DNA of 64,000 nucleotides from Clostridium muellerianum (GTDB lineage Bacteria; Bacillota; Clostridia; Clostridiales; Clostridiaceae). A program made the translations under genes and the position numbers. Under the pieces are notes generated by a model. That model worked only from the letters and a program-made list of their open reading frames with translations, had not been told where the DNA came from and made no database searches. Shown piece by piece: positions 17,336-25,826 of this stretch; within the stretch, counting starts at the first letter, position 1, and every line of letters starts with the position of its first letter. The stretch is from NCBI RefSeq assembly GCF_012926525.1, contig NZ_JABBNI010000012.1, positions 62,001 through 126,000 of the forward strand, read 5' to 3'.

Positions 17336-17374
17336 ATGACATTGGATCAATTAATAGGCTATTTATTTAAGTAA
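17336..17374 (+). CDS. Possible minicistron (12 aa)
   Basis: ATG at 17336 opens a 12-codon frame (MTLDQLIGYLFK) ending 12 bp before the replisome-organiser gene. It could be a leader peptide or the start of a deleted early gene. The ribosome site is weak, so this is speculative. Confidence 0.2.
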   Translation: MTLDQLIGYLFK

Positions 17375-17386
17375 GGAAGTGATAAT

Positions 17387-18253
17387 GTGGTTAAACGCTA
17401 TTATTGGCTAAAGTTAAAGGAAAATTTTTTTGAAAGAGAAGAAATAAAGGTTATTGAAAACAGTCCTAATGGTAAGGATTATATAATTTTTTATTTAAAA
17501 CTTTTGCTTAAGTCAATTTCAAATGAAGGAAAATTAAAGTTTAGAAATATTATCCCATATACACCGGAAATGTTGTCAAGTATTACAGCGACAAATGTAG
17601 ATACTGTAAGGATTGCTACTGATTTATTTATAAAATTAGGGCTTATGGAAATATGGGATGATGGAACTATGTTTATAGTTGAAACTCAAAATATGATAGG
17701 TTCGGAAAGCGATTCAGCAGCAAGAATGAGAAAGCTTAGAAATAAAGGGATTAAGGAAATACCGTCACATTGTGACGATAATGTTCATAATAATGATAAA
17801 AGTATTCAAAGAAGTGATATAGATATAGAGAAATATACAAATATAAAATTAGATAAAGATACAGATGAATATAAAGAAAATGAAGAAAAAATAAATTCTG
17901 ATTTTTTTTATGAAAAGATTATACAATTATGCAAATACTATTCAGAATTAAAATGTGGAGAAAGTATAACATCACATTTAATAGAATTAAGTATTTTTAT
18001 AAGGGATTATAAATTTGAATGGTGTAAAGAAGCTTTGAAAGAAACAATATTAAGTACAGGAAAGTTTGTTCCCAATTATATGGGAAAGATACTTAAACAT
18101 TGGTCTATATATGGCAAACCTAAAAGTAATGTTAAAAAAGAAATTAATAACAATAAAAAAAGTTTATTTAATGATTTTCAGCAAAGAGATTATGTAAAAG
18201 AATATGGTGGATTTGATGAATTAGAAAAAAAGCTTTTAGGTCTAAAAGATTAG
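17387..18253 (+). CDS. Phage replisome organiser / DnaD-like protein
   Basis: This 288-aa protein has the phage_rep_org_N pattern (RYYWLKLKENFFEREEIKVIE...GKDYIIFYLKLLLKS...TVRIATDLFIKLGLMEI) and, after a polar linker, a DnaB_2/DnaD-like helical domain (FYEKIIQLCKYYSELKCG...FEWCKEALKETILSTGKFVPNYMGKIL...). Such proteins load replication machinery at phage origins. GTG start behind GGAAGTG. In a cassette without capsid or packaging genes it looks like a retained relic, or it may drive local amplification during induction. No DnaC-type loader follows. Confidence 0.82.
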   Translation: MVKRYYWLKLKENFFEREEIKVIENSPNGKDYIIFYLKLLLKSISNEGKLKFRNIIPYTPEMLSSITATNVDTVRIATDLFIKLGLMEIWDDGTMFIVETQNMIGSESDSAARMRKLRNKGIKEIPSHCDDNVHNNDKSIQRSDIDIEKYTNIKLDKDTDEYKENEEKINSDFFYEKIIQLCKYYSELKCGESITSHLIELSIFIRDYKFEWCKEALKETILSTGKFVPNYMGKILKHWSIYGKPKSNVKKEINNNKKSLFNDFQQRDYVKEYGGFDELEKKLLGLKD

Positions 18254-18302
18254 TGCATGACTTTTATATAGCAATAATGGCATAAAAGAAGCAATATATG
18301 TT

Positions 18303-18336
18303 GCATATTGCACTTGTTATTTTCTTTCAGATGCCT
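18303..18336. repeat. Single end of the TGAAAGAAAATAAC inverted-repeat family
   Basis: Reverse complement of this 34-bp stretch begins AGGCATCTGAAAGAAAATAA and continues CAAGTGCAATATGC, matching the left end of the full element at 40383-40546 with only two differences. No partner end is seen to the left, so it is a solo or decayed copy just after the replisome-organiser gene. Confidence 0.65.
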
Positions 18337-18417
18337 AAACCACATTAGTAAAGATATGAAATGTAATATTTTTTATAAAAACAGAAGATTTATATTTATT
18401 ATATAAGGAGGACGATT

Positions 18418-18882
18418 ATGATAAGCGAAGAAATAAAGGATTTATATTCAAAAGTAGAAGGAATGTTGTGGAATTATACTACATTAAAAAATGAAGTGAA
18501 AAATCTTGAATTGGATATAGAAGAATTGGAAAATGATTATAGAGGGTGTGGATCTATAGTATATGGGGAAAAGACGGGGCCGACTAATGCATTTAATAGT
18601 TCTGTAGAAAATGAAGTAGAATATAGAAGCAAAGAATTAAAATTTTTAATGAAATTAAAACGAAGTAAGGAGATTCAAGTTGAAAAAGTGGACAATGCAT
18701 TAGAAAGCTTAAGTGATGATGAAAAAAAGGTAATAGAGCTAAAATATTTTGGAAATAATAAAAAGCTTGGGTGGCTGAAAATAGGTGAAATAATGGGGTT
18801 TTGTGATGTAACATGTAGGGCTTTAAAGAATGCAGCTATTAAAAAAATGATACTAATTATTTTTCCTTATAAAGAGTTTTGA
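18418..18882 (+). CDS. Sigma-like HTH regulator of late tail genes
   Basis: This 154-aa protein has an N-terminal coiled coil (about 10-45) and a C-terminal sigma region-4-like HTH: NALESLSDDEKKVIELKYFGNNKKLGWLKIGEIMGFCDVTCRALKNAAIKKM. Phage proteins of this build (Xpf/ArpU-like) switch on late operons, and its position right before the tail genes fits. AAGGAGG lies 6 nt before the ATG. Nearby tandem 11-bp repeats may be its target. Confidence 0.75.
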   Translation: MISEEIKDLYSKVEGMLWNYTTLKNEVKNLELDIEELENDYRGCGSIVYGEKTGPTNAFNSSVENEVEYRSKELKFLMKLKRSKEIQVEKVDNALESLSDDEKKVIELKYFGNNKKLGWLKIGEIMGFCDVTCRALKNAAIKKMILIIFPYKEF

Positions 18883-19232
18883 AAAGTTTATTAAAAAATT
18901 CTGTAAAAATTCTGTAAAAATATATAGAGAGGTTTCGATGAGTTGGAGTAAACTATAAATAGTAAAAGAAAAGCATATTTACAGAGGAAGTAAAACAATT
19001 GATTTTTTTATATGATTTATTCATAGAATGGTTTAAAATATGTACTAATAAGTAATAGACCTTGCAAACGATGTAGTAATTAATACGTATTATATAATAA
19101 CTGTCTTAAGGAAACATACCTTAGGATAAACTTAAAAAATATAATAAGTCCTATTATTATATATTTTTTATTTTAAGTAAGCACTAGTGAATAGAACTGG
19201 TGCTTACTTAAGTTTAGGAGTAGGTGAGAGGT
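18883..19232 (+). promoter_or_regulatory. Putative late control region of the tail operon
   Basis: 350 bp without a gene. It has two tandem 11-bp repeats ATTCTGTAAAA (18898-18908, 18909-18919), a stretch with TATAAT-like boxes around 19090, and a long hairpin TTAAGTAAGCACTAGT / ACTGGTGCTTACTTAA (19173-19211) without a T-run. The tandem repeats directly after the late-regulator gene are plausible activator sites; this is inference. Confidence 0.45.
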
Positions 19233-19409
19233 ATGAAAGTAGAAAAGATAGAAAAGTTTCACAAGATGAATACACATAAACAATTAAAGCAGCAAAATAG
19301 CAAAAAGAAAAATAGGGGAGATAAAGAACATCTTTCTTTTTATGACATAATAGAACTTATGAAGCATGATAGTTATTATAGACATAGAGGGGCTATAAGG
19401 CAGAAATAA
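19233..19409 (+). CDS. Small conserved-looking phage protein, function unknown
   Basis: A 58-aa basic protein: Lys-rich start (KVEKIEKFHKMNTHKQLKQQNSKKKNRG), then SFYDIIELMKHDSYYRHRGAIRQK. The C-terminal MKHDSYYRHRG pattern is one I have seen in small prophage proteins. ATG 19233 has AGGTGA 5 nt upstream; GTG 19224 is an alternative. A terminator follows at 19441, so it may be transcribed apart from the tail genes. Confidence 0.6.
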   Translation: MKVEKIEKFHKMNTHKQLKQQNSKKKNRGDKEHLSFYDIIELMKHDSYYRHRGAIRQK

Positions 19410-19440
19410 GATAAAAGAATATATATAAAGTAATAATAGA

Positions 19441-19490
19441 GAATTCTTTTGGAAGTATAAGAGCAAAAAGAGTTCTTTTTTATTTATAAA
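19441..19490 (+). terminator. Terminator before the tail operon
   Basis: GAATTCTTTT pairs with AAAAGAGTTC, followed by TTTTTTATTT. Confidence 0.65.
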
Positions 19491-19496
19491 AAACAA

Positions 19497-19530
19497 TTTA
19501 CTATTTAAGGGTTTACTATTTAAAGTAAAT
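19497..19530 (+). promoter_or_regulatory. Tandem repeat TTTACTATTTAA before the zinc-ribbon gene
   Basis: Two exact copies of TTTACTATTTAA (19497-19508, 19512-19523) spaced 15 bp apart, the second followed by AGTAAAT. Directly between a terminator and the next gene, they could be an activator-binding site for the tail operon. Confidence 0.35.
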
Positions 19531-19552
19531 GATTTTGTTTTTGGAGGTTTTT

Positions 19553-19825
19553 ATGAAAAATAAGTTTACAGGTACTGAGATAAGTTGTGATAGTTGCAAT
19601 AGGAGATTTAAAATAAAAAAATTAAAAACAGAGTGGATAAATAGTAATGTTCAGAAAGTTTATTTTACTTGTCCATACTGTAAAAAAGACTATACTTGTT
19701 TTTATGTAGATAAAAGAGTAAGAAAAAACATTAAAAAAATAGATAATTTAAAAAAACTATATGATGAAATAGTTAGGGAAAATAAAGAAATATTACAACA
19801 GCTTAAAGAAAAGTATGAGACATAA
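19553..19825 (+). CDS. Zinc-ribbon-like small protein
   Basis: This 90-aa protein (from ATG 19553, GGAGG 5 nt upstream) has two CxxC pairs, CDSCNRRF and CPYCKKDY, about 27 residues apart, followed by a basic helical C terminus (RVRKNIKKIDNLKKLYDEIV...). It probably binds zinc. In siphophages comparable small zinc-finger proteins sit near head-tail genes; a precise role is not known. Confidence 0.65.
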   Translation: MKNKFTGTEISCDSCNRRFKIKKLKTEWINSNVQKVYFTCPYCKKDYTCFYVDKRVRKNIKKIDNLKKLYDEIVRENKEILQQLKEKYET

Positions 19826-19907
19826 ATGATAAAAATATTTTAATAGCACACACATAGCTAAAATAGCATTAAACATAATTAAATTTTTATAAGGAGGTGA
19901 ACAAGTA

Positions 19908-19940
19908 ATGACCTTACAAGAGTTTATAAATTCACAGTAA
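19908..19940 (+). CDS. 10-codon minicistron with strong ribosome site
   Basis: AAGGAGGTG lies 7 nt before ATG 19908, but the frame MTLQEFINSQ ends after 10 codons. It sits exactly where head-tail connector genes normally precede the major tail protein. It could be a scar of the deletion that removed head genes, or a leader peptide. Confidence 0.35.
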   Translation: MTLQEFINSQ

Positions 19941-20026
19941 ATAGTATTTATATGTAGTTAATAGAATACTAGCATATGTGTGAATATTTATAAAAGAAAG
20001 ATTTCAAAAATTAAGGAGGTAATAAA

Positions 20027-20926
20027 ATGGCAGAAGAAATATCAACTCAATTAGATGGTATGCCTATAGCAAACATTGTATTAGCAGAAATTATTGATGA
20101 GGTAACAGGAAAGGCATATAGGTTTGATACAGCCGAAGATGCAGATACTAAGGCAGATTTATCAGCTGGAAAGGAAGAAATTTTAAGGGTAAAAAATAGA
20201 ATTATTGCTATGAATAGAACAGAGGATATTTGTATAGGGTACAATACAAAACTTAAGAACAATACATTTACCACTGAGTTAATGAGCATTGTAGACGGAG
20301 GAGTAATGACAGGAACAGGTTATGAAGGACCTGAAATTGGTAAAGTAGTAAATAAACATCCCTATACATTGAATATATACACTGAAGAAAAGGATTATGA
20401 TAGTTCAACTTTAAGATATGTAAAATTTTCTTTCAAGCATAATAAAGGAAAGCCAGTAGATTTTAAATTCCAAAATGGAAAATTTCTTGTACCACAGTTT
20501 GAAAGTCATAGTAGACCTAAAAGAGGAGAGAAGCCTGTATACATTAGCTATGTAAGTTCACTTCCTACTGATGAGTCAACACCAAAGCCAGTGACACCTA
20601 CAGTACCAACACCACCAACACCAATAGAACCAAATGATAAAAAACCAGGTATAACTGTAGGATCAGATTGTAAAGTTACATGGACATTTACAAATGCAAT
20701 TAATGATGCAGATGCAACTGTAACTAACTTTAAGGTTACAAAAAAGTCAGATGGAACAGCGATTTCTGGTAATGTAACTATAGATACTACTAAAAAAATA
20801 GTTACATTTGTTCCAACATCCATAGCTGCAGGAGTAACCTATACAGCACAAGCTTTAGCAATTAGAAGCGCAGGTAGCTCAACAGCAGATACTATACCAA
20901 TATCAGTTGATTTCACAACTATATAG
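20027..20926 (+). CDS. Major tail (tube) protein with C-terminal Ig-like domain
   Basis: A 299-aa protein. Residues ~1-180 have the beta-rich build of siphophage tube proteins (ANIVLAEIIDEVTGKAYRFDTAEDAD..., KHPYTLNIYTEEKDYDSSTLRYVKFSFKHNKGKPVDFKF). A Pro/Thr-rich linker (PKPVTPTVPTPPTP) leads to an Ig-like SbsA/Big-type domain (VTWTFTNAINDADATVTNFKVTKKSDGTAISGNVTID...). Such decorations project from the tube surface. First large gene of the tail operon, AAGGAGG upstream, followed by the chaperones and tape measure in the usual siphophage order. No sheath gene follows, so the tail is noncontractile. Confidence 0.8.
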   Translation: MAEEISTQLDGMPIANIVLAEIIDEVTGKAYRFDTAEDADTKADLSAGKEEILRVKNRIIAMNRTEDICIGYNTKLKNNTFTTELMSIVDGGVMTGTGYEGPEIGKVVNKHPYTLNIYTEEKDYDSSTLRYVKFSFKHNKGKPVDFKFQNGKFLVPQFESHSRPKRGEKPVYISYVSSLPTDESTPKPVTPTVPTPPTPIEPNDKKPGITVGSDCKVTWTFTNAINDADATVTNFKVTKKSDGTAISGNVTIDTTKKIVTFVPTSIAAGVTYTAQALAIRSAGSSTADTIPISVDFTTI

Positions 20927-20963
20927 AATATATGCAATGTGAAATAGAGAGGAGAATATTTAG

Positions 20964-21419
20964 ATGGAAGAATTAAAGATTACAAGTTTAGAAGATCTAA
21001 AAAATATGTCTACAGAAATAGTAGAATTAAGTCCTTTTTCTGGAACTTATCCTTTTTATGTAAGAGTAAAAAGACTTTCAATTTTAGGCTTATGTAATAG
21101 TGGACAAGTGCCTAATCAATTGTTAGGAGTAGCTAGAAAATTGTTTTATCAGGAAAATATTCAGCAAATAGATTTAAAAGAATATGGAAGCATAATTGAT
21201 ATTATATGTAAAAATACTTTAGTTGAGCCAAGTATAGAACAGCTTAAAGAAATAGGTTTAGAATTAACTGACTCACAAAGGTTTGAACTATGGGCATATA
21301 GTCAACAGGGGGTAGAAGGTTTAAAATCCTTTCGTGCAATCACAAAGAGTACTCTCAGTGATAACGATGGCCAAAAGTTACAAGATAAGACCAAGCAAAA
21401 TTTTAAACATAAGCAATGA
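20964..21419 (+). CDS. Tail assembly chaperone (gpG-like)
   Basis: This 151-aa protein lies between the tube and tape-measure genes, the place of gpG-type chaperones. It is mainly helical (ELSPFSGTYPFYVRVKRLSILGLCNSGQVPNQLLGVARKLFY...). Its last 29 codons overlap a second frame, as in gpG/gpGT systems. It would bind the tape measure during assembly and is not expected in the finished particle. Confidence 0.75.
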   Translation: MEELKITSLEDLKNMSTEIVELSPFSGTYPFYVRVKRLSILGLCNSGQVPNQLLGVARKLFYQENIQQIDLKEYGSIIDIICKNTLVEPSIEQLKEIGLELTDSQRFELWAYSQQGVEGLKSFRAITKSTLSDNDGQKLQDKTKQNFKHKQ

Positions 21420-21588
21420 TTATGATGCATTTTGTTTAGATGAAGCATGTGAGTATATTTTATGTGAACTATCTCAAGAAAAGCCTAAAGTTCCTAACTG
21501 GATTGATAAAAAAGAATATGCTACTAAACATGAGAAAGTTAATAATGGGACAATAGAATGGATGATGAAACATAACAAAGCACTCTAA
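21367..21588 (+). CDS. Second tail chaperone frame (gpT-like)
   Basis: This frame is shifted +1 (or -2) relative to the gpG-like gene and overlaps it by 53 nt. It encodes MAKSYKIRPSKILNISNDYDAFCLDEACEYILCEL..., the pattern of small siphophage proteins that follow gpG. Either translation restarts at ATG 21367, which has no good ribosome site, or ribosomes shift frame within 21334-21419 to make a fusion. From sequence alone I cannot decide. Confidence 0.65.
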   Translation: MAKSYKIRPSKILNISNDYDAFCLDEACEYILCELSQEKPKVPNWIDKKEYATKHEKVNNGTIEWMMKHNKAL

Positions 21589-21605
21589 TTAGGGTGTTAT
21601 TTTTT
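21579..21605 (+). terminator. Terminator between chaperone and tape-measure genes
   Basis: AGCACTCT-AATT-AGGGTGTT (two G-U pairs) followed by ATTTTTT. It overlaps the stop codon of the chaperone frame and may lower transcription of tape measure and baseplate genes relative to the tube. Confidence 0.55.
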
Positions 21606-21628
21606 ATAATTAAAAAGGAGGTGATAAT

Positions 21629-24298
21629 TTGGCAATTGATGCAAGTTCTGTAGTTAATTTTATGAAATTAGATACTTCAAAATTTACAGAGGGATTAAAT
21701 AGTGCTGGACAAAAAATGCAAGAGTTCACGGATTCTACAAATTCATTAGGAGTAAGAGTTAAAAGTTTGGGAGATGTTATGCAAATTACAGGAAGAACTT
21801 CAATTGATGGATTAACTTCACCTTTAGTTAATGTAGGCACATCAGCAGTAAAAACTAGTATGAATTTTGAAGAACAGATGTCTAAAGTAAAGAGAATCTT
21901 AAAACCTACAAGTAATGAATTTGAAAATTTGAAAGATAAAGCTATTCAATTAGGAAGTGAAACATGTTTTAGTGCTTCAAATGTTGCAGATGGTATGAAT
22001 AATCTAGCTTCTTCTGGTTTTACAACTAAACAAGTTATAGAATCAATGCCTGATATTCTTAATCTTGCAGCTGCAGGTAATGTTGATGTAGCTACAGCAT
22101 CAGATGTGGCTAGTAATGCTTTAAGAGATTTTGGTATTGAAACTGATAAAACATATCATATTACAGATGTATTGGCTGAGGCATCTGTGAATACAAAGTC
22201 AGGAATCAAAGATACTGGTGAAGCTTTGAAAAGTGTAGCACCAGTTGCTCATGCCTTAGGAATTTCTTTTGAAGATACTACTGCAGCAATAGGAATTTTA
22301 TCAAAAACTGGTGTTAAGGGGGCTGAAGCTGGAGATATTCTCAAAGAAGCTTTTACTAGTATGTTAAATCCAACCAAAGAAGCTTCACAGCTAATGGAAA
22401 GGTTAGGAATGAATTTTTTTGATGCTAAGGGTAAAATGCTGCCATTAGGAGATGTACTTCAACAATTAAAGGAAAAGACTTCAGGATTAACTGAGCAACA
22501 AAAGAGCAATGTATTTAAAACTTTATTTGGTACAAAAGCTGGAACAGGTATAAAAACTATGTCTGGAATGTTAGCTTTAGTAGATCAAGGACCTGATAAG
22601 TTTAAGAGCTTCTCAAAGGAACTTAAGAATTGTGATGGTGCTTCTAAAGAAATGGCTAATACAATGAAGGGTAGTCTTAAGGGATCAATTGATTCTATGA
22701 AAAGTTCAATTGATAGCGCTGGCATTAAATTAGGAGATGCTTTAGTACCATCAATTAAATTAATTACTAGAGTTATAAATGGATTGGCCAATGCTTTTAC
22801 ACGTTTGCCTAAGTCTGTTCAGACAGTTATAGCTAATGTATTATTGGCAGTGGCTGCATTTGGTCCAGTAATAGTAGCATTAGGCAAAATTATATCTTCA
22901 ACAAATTTAGTAGTAAAATCTTTTAGCAAATTAGGAAAGGTTCCATCAGTGAGTAAATCAACAGATAATCCCAAAAGTAGAACCTTAAAGAATGCTAAGA
23001 AACTAAATGTACCAAGTTCTTCATTTAAAAATATAGGGCAAGTAGCTGATAAGTCAGCAGGACAACTTTTAAGGGTTAGCAAAGCAGGAGAAAATGTTAA
23101 TAATGCTTTTTCAAAACTTGCTAAGGAAGCAAAAAATGTGATAAAAGCTTTTCTTAACATTAATTCAGTAAGCAAAAAAACAGTGACAGCTCTTTCAAAA
23201 GTGAATATGGAAGTTAAAAGACTAACAAAATCTTTAATGGAAGCAAATATGGCAGCAGGTAAATTATCAAGAAATTTTAATGGGATAAACAAAGCAGGAA
23301 ATCTAACAACGAAAAGTCTTTCAAGAACAGGAAAGAGTGTTAACCAATTAAATAGTACATTTTCTAAAGCAAGTTTAGGTTTAGATAAATCAACAAAATC
23401 TATTTTGAATTCTTTTACAAAAATATCAGCAGGGACTGGAAAGTTAGGAAAATCAGGAGGGGTAGTAAAGAAATTTGCTAGCATTTTTACTTTATTACCA
23501 GGCATTATTAATCCACCTGTATTAATAGCAGTTGCTGCAATAGCTGGACTGGGATTAATAGTTTATACTATTATTAAAAATTGGAGTGGATTTAAGAAAA
23601 AAGCAGGAGCTTTTTGGGAAGGATTTAAAAAAGGATTAAAAGATGGTTTTGATGGAATGCCAGGCGCATTTTTTGGTATTGGCGGTGCTATTGTTTCAGG
23701 ACTTATAAAAGGGTTTGAAAATGCATTCCCAAATGCATTGGAAAAGATGAAGAAATTTGGAAATGGAATATTGAACATGTTCAAGAATATAATGGGGATA
23801 AATTCCCCTTCTAGAGTATTTGCTGAATATGGTAAATTCATAGGTCAAGGGCTTATAAATGGAATAAGTAGTATGGAAGAAAAAACAGAAGATAAAGTTA
23901 GATCTATAGGAGAAAGTTTAAAAAATGGATTAAAAAAAGCATTGGAAACAAATTTATATTCCAATGATTTTATAGAACTTGGAGTTAATACATCACAAAG
24001 TCACATAAATAAAATGATGGATAGTGCTAAGAATGTATCTGTTAAGAAGAATTTTACACAACTTGATAATGTTATGCTAAGTAAAACTTATGGAGAAGTT
24101 TCAAGTAGAGGATTAAAGGACATAAAAAATAATTCTAAATTGCTTAATTTTGAACCTAAAATAAATTTGTATGTTACAGTAGCAGATACAGGAGAAAAAG
24201 GCACTGCAAAACTTGCAGGAGAAGTTAAATCTATGACACAAAATGCACTAAAAAATGCAATGACAGATTTATTTATGAATGATGTTTTAAGAGATTAG
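21629..24298 (+). CDS. Tape measure protein (TP901 core type)
   Basis: This 889-aa protein has the TP901 tape-measure core (about 80-400: MNFEEQMSKVKRILKPTSNEFENLKDKAIQLG..., NLASSGFTTKQVIESMPDILNLAAAGNVDVATASD..., LNPTKEASQLMERLGMNFFD). Hydrophobic segments lie near 395-420 and 625-645. Long helical Ser/Lys/Asn-rich stretches and a C-terminal GFENAFPNALEKMKKFGNGILNMFKNIMGINSPSRVF motif follow. It sets tail length; at about 0.15 nm per residue this predicts a tail near 130 nm. TTG start behind AAGGAGGTG. Confidence 0.92.
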   Translation: MAIDASSVVNFMKLDTSKFTEGLNSAGQKMQEFTDSTNSLGVRVKSLGDVMQITGRTSIDGLTSPLVNVGTSAVKTSMNFEEQMSKVKRILKPTSNEFENLKDKAIQLGSETCFSASNVADGMNNLASSGFTTKQVIESMPDILNLAAAGNVDVATASDVASNALRDFGIETDKTYHITDVLAEASVNTKSGIKDTGEALKSVAPVAHALGISFEDTTAAIGILSKTGVKGAEAGDILKEAFTSMLNPTKEASQLMERLGMNFFDAKGKMLPLGDVLQQLKEKTSGLTEQQKSNVFKTLFGTKAGTGIKTMSGMLALVDQGPDKFKSFSKELKNCDGASKEMANTMKGSLKGSIDSMKSSIDSAGIKLGDALVPSIKLITRVINGLANAFTRLPKSVQTVIANVLLAVAAFGPVIVALGKIISSTNLVVKSFSKLGKVPSVSKSTDNPKSRTLKNAKKLNVPSSSFKNIGQVADKSAGQLLRVSKAGENVNNAFSKLAKEAKNVIKAFLNINSVSKKTVTALSKVNMEVKRLTKSLMEANMAAGKLSRNFNGINKAGNLTTKSLSRTGKSVNQLNSTFSKASLGLDKSTKSILNSFTKISAGTGKLGKSGGVVKKFASIFTLLPGIINPPVLIAVAAIAGLGLIVYTIIKNWSGFKKKAGAFWEGFKKGLKDGFDGMPGAFFGIGGAIVSGLIKGFENAFPNALEKMKKFGNGILNMFKNIMGINSPSRVFAEYGKFIGQGLINGISSMEEKTEDKVRSIGESLKNGLKKALETNLYSNDFIELGVNTSQSHINKMMDSAKNVSVKKNFTQLDNVMLSKTYGEVSSRGLKDIKNNSKLLNFEPKINLYVTVADTGEKGTAKLAGEVKSMTQNALKNAMTDLFMNDVLRD

Positions 24299-24310
24299 GA
24301 GGTGGTTTAA

Positions 24311-24748
24311 TTGGTTGATATAACAAGATTAGATACTTTTAATTTGGAACTACAATATAGTGATGGGGCTAATACTGGTGGTGTTATAACTAATTATAAA
24401 CCACCTCGTCCTGCTTATTTTAGAAAATCAGTTAGAACGATAGCTGGATATAGTAAATTCCAGCATAATGTTAAAAGTGATTGTATTTTAGAATTTACTG
24501 TAGCATTTCAAATTAAAGGAGAAACAGATAGAGAGACACAGGAAAATTCAAATAAATATTTAGAGTTTATAAAAAGATTCTCTGAAAGATTTGTGTTAAT
24601 TAATGAGTTTGGCGTGATTTACAAAGGATATTTTCAAAGTAAATTTGATTTGAATACAACAATTGAAGGAGATATTTATTATATATCAACAGAAATGTTA
24701 TGCAATCATGATGTAAGCGGATGGGTGAGTGATACTAGTGAATTGTAG
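24311..24748 (+). CDS. Distal tail protein candidate
   Basis: This 145-aa, beta-rich protein (RLDTFNLELQYSDGANTGGVITNYKPPRPAYFRK..., FVLINEFGVIYKGYFQSKFDLN) lies directly after the tape measure, where the distal tail (Dit) or a tail-tip adaptor is usually encoded. TTG start with GGAGGTGG upstream. It overlaps the next gene by 20 bp. Assignment rests on position more than motif. Confidence 0.55.
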   Translation: MVDITRLDTFNLELQYSDGANTGGVITNYKPPRPAYFRKSVRTIAGYSKFQHNVKSDCILEFTVAFQIKGETDRETQENSNKYLEFIKRFSERFVLINEFGVIYKGYFQSKFDLNTTIEGDIYYISTEMLCNHDVSGWVSDTSEL

Positions 24749-25826
24749 AGTAGAGATTTTTAAAAAATCTGGATATTCAAGTCACAGTACAAAAGATGAA
24801 GATTCAATAAAATTAAAAAATAGTTTAACTAGTGTAAGAATAAATAAGAGTAGAAGTACTTTAACTTCAGAAGCTAATATATCAATACAGTTCCAAGGAT
24901 TACCACTTGCAGAATATCAAGGAGGTAATGAAGGAATAGTTGATAACTTTGCATTAATAAAAATATATGTAGATGAACAGGTAGAATTTACAGGAGTAAT
25001 AAAAAGTTATAATTATGATGAAGAAAGCAAGATTATGGAGCTAAATTGTCATGATATGAGTTATAGGCTTTTAAATGCTACTGATGAAGTTATTGAATTT
25101 GTAAATACTACAGCAGTAGGCGTTATACAAAGTTTAGTTTCTAAAGTCGGTTTAGCTTTTACAAGAACAGGTGGAACTGATTATAGTATAAGTAAATTAA
25201 AAATAGAAGAAGGTACAGTGTATTTAGATGTTATACAGAGTTTACTTGAAACAATGAAGGCAAATTTAAGAGCAACTAAGAATGGAGAAGTTTTATTAGA
25301 AGAACAGTATCCAGATTATACAGAAGGTGCTGGAGATGTAAATCATTTTGATTGGACATACAGTGATTGTGAAAATACATCATCTACTAATGCAGGCAGA
25401 AATGCTTCACTTATGAGGAACATATTGAAAATAAAGTGTGATAAGAATTATGATAAATTCGAAGATCCAAGCATGACTAACTATCTTAATGGTGAAAAGT
25501 GGTATGATACTATAGAAAATTCACTTGCTAATACACAAGTCAAAAGAAGGGCTGTAGCTGGATATAAATTTTTAGATATGTGGCGAAATAGTACTCCTTT
25601 AACCACTTTACCTGCACTAGGAAATAAAAGTATAGATTTAAGTCAAGTTGTAAAATTGCTTAGAGAGGATACATTACCAGGATATTATTTAGTTGTTGGT
25701 GTTGATACAGATATATCAGCAGATAACTATCAGGATACTTTACAATTACAAGGTATGAGAGATAAAAGAACTATTTATAAAATACCTGTTCTACTTTCTT
25801 CAGGAGTAGAAAAGGAGGATAGTTAA
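24729..25826 (+). CDS. Baseplate hub / tail-associated protein (gp27/GPD-like)
   Basis: This 365-aa protein begins with beta-strands typical of hub proteins (RVEIFKKSG..., FALIKIYVDEQVEFTGVIKSYNYDEESKIMELNCHDMSYRLLNATDE), then a central domain (GVIQSLVSKVGLAF...LKIEEGTVYLDVIQSLLETMKANLRATKNGEVLL) like gp27/late-control-D folds. It would form the ring at the tail tip that carries the spike or fibres. GTG start within the end of the previous gene; GTG at 24738 is an alternative. Confidence 0.65.
   Translation: MILVNCRVEIFKKSGYSSHSTKDEDSIKLKNSLTSVRINKSRSTLTSEANISIQFQGLPLAEYQGGNEGIVDNFALIKIYVDEQVEFTGVIKSYNYDEESKIMELNCHDMSYRLLNATDEVIEFVNTTAVGVIQSLVSKVGLAFTRTGGTDYSISKLKIEEGTVYLDVIQSLLETMKANLRATKNGEVLLEEQYPDYTEGAGDVNHFDWTYSDCENTSSTNAGRNASLMRNILKIKCDKNYDKFEDPSMTNYLNGEKWYDTIENSLANTQVKRRAVAGYKFLDMWRNSTPLTTLPALGNKSIDLSQVVKLLREDTLPGYYLVVGVDTDISADNYQDTLQLQGMRDKRTIYKIPVLLSSGVEKEDS

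Noticed and set aside
22819-23505. 228-codon open frame antisense to the tape measure
   Set aside because: Shadow of the Lys/Ala/Ser-rich tape-measure coding frame; no start signal and no protein-like pattern.
20027-24298. Contractile (R-type) tail
   Set aside because: No sheath gene lies next to the tube gene and no baseplate wedge genes of the contractile kind were recognised.
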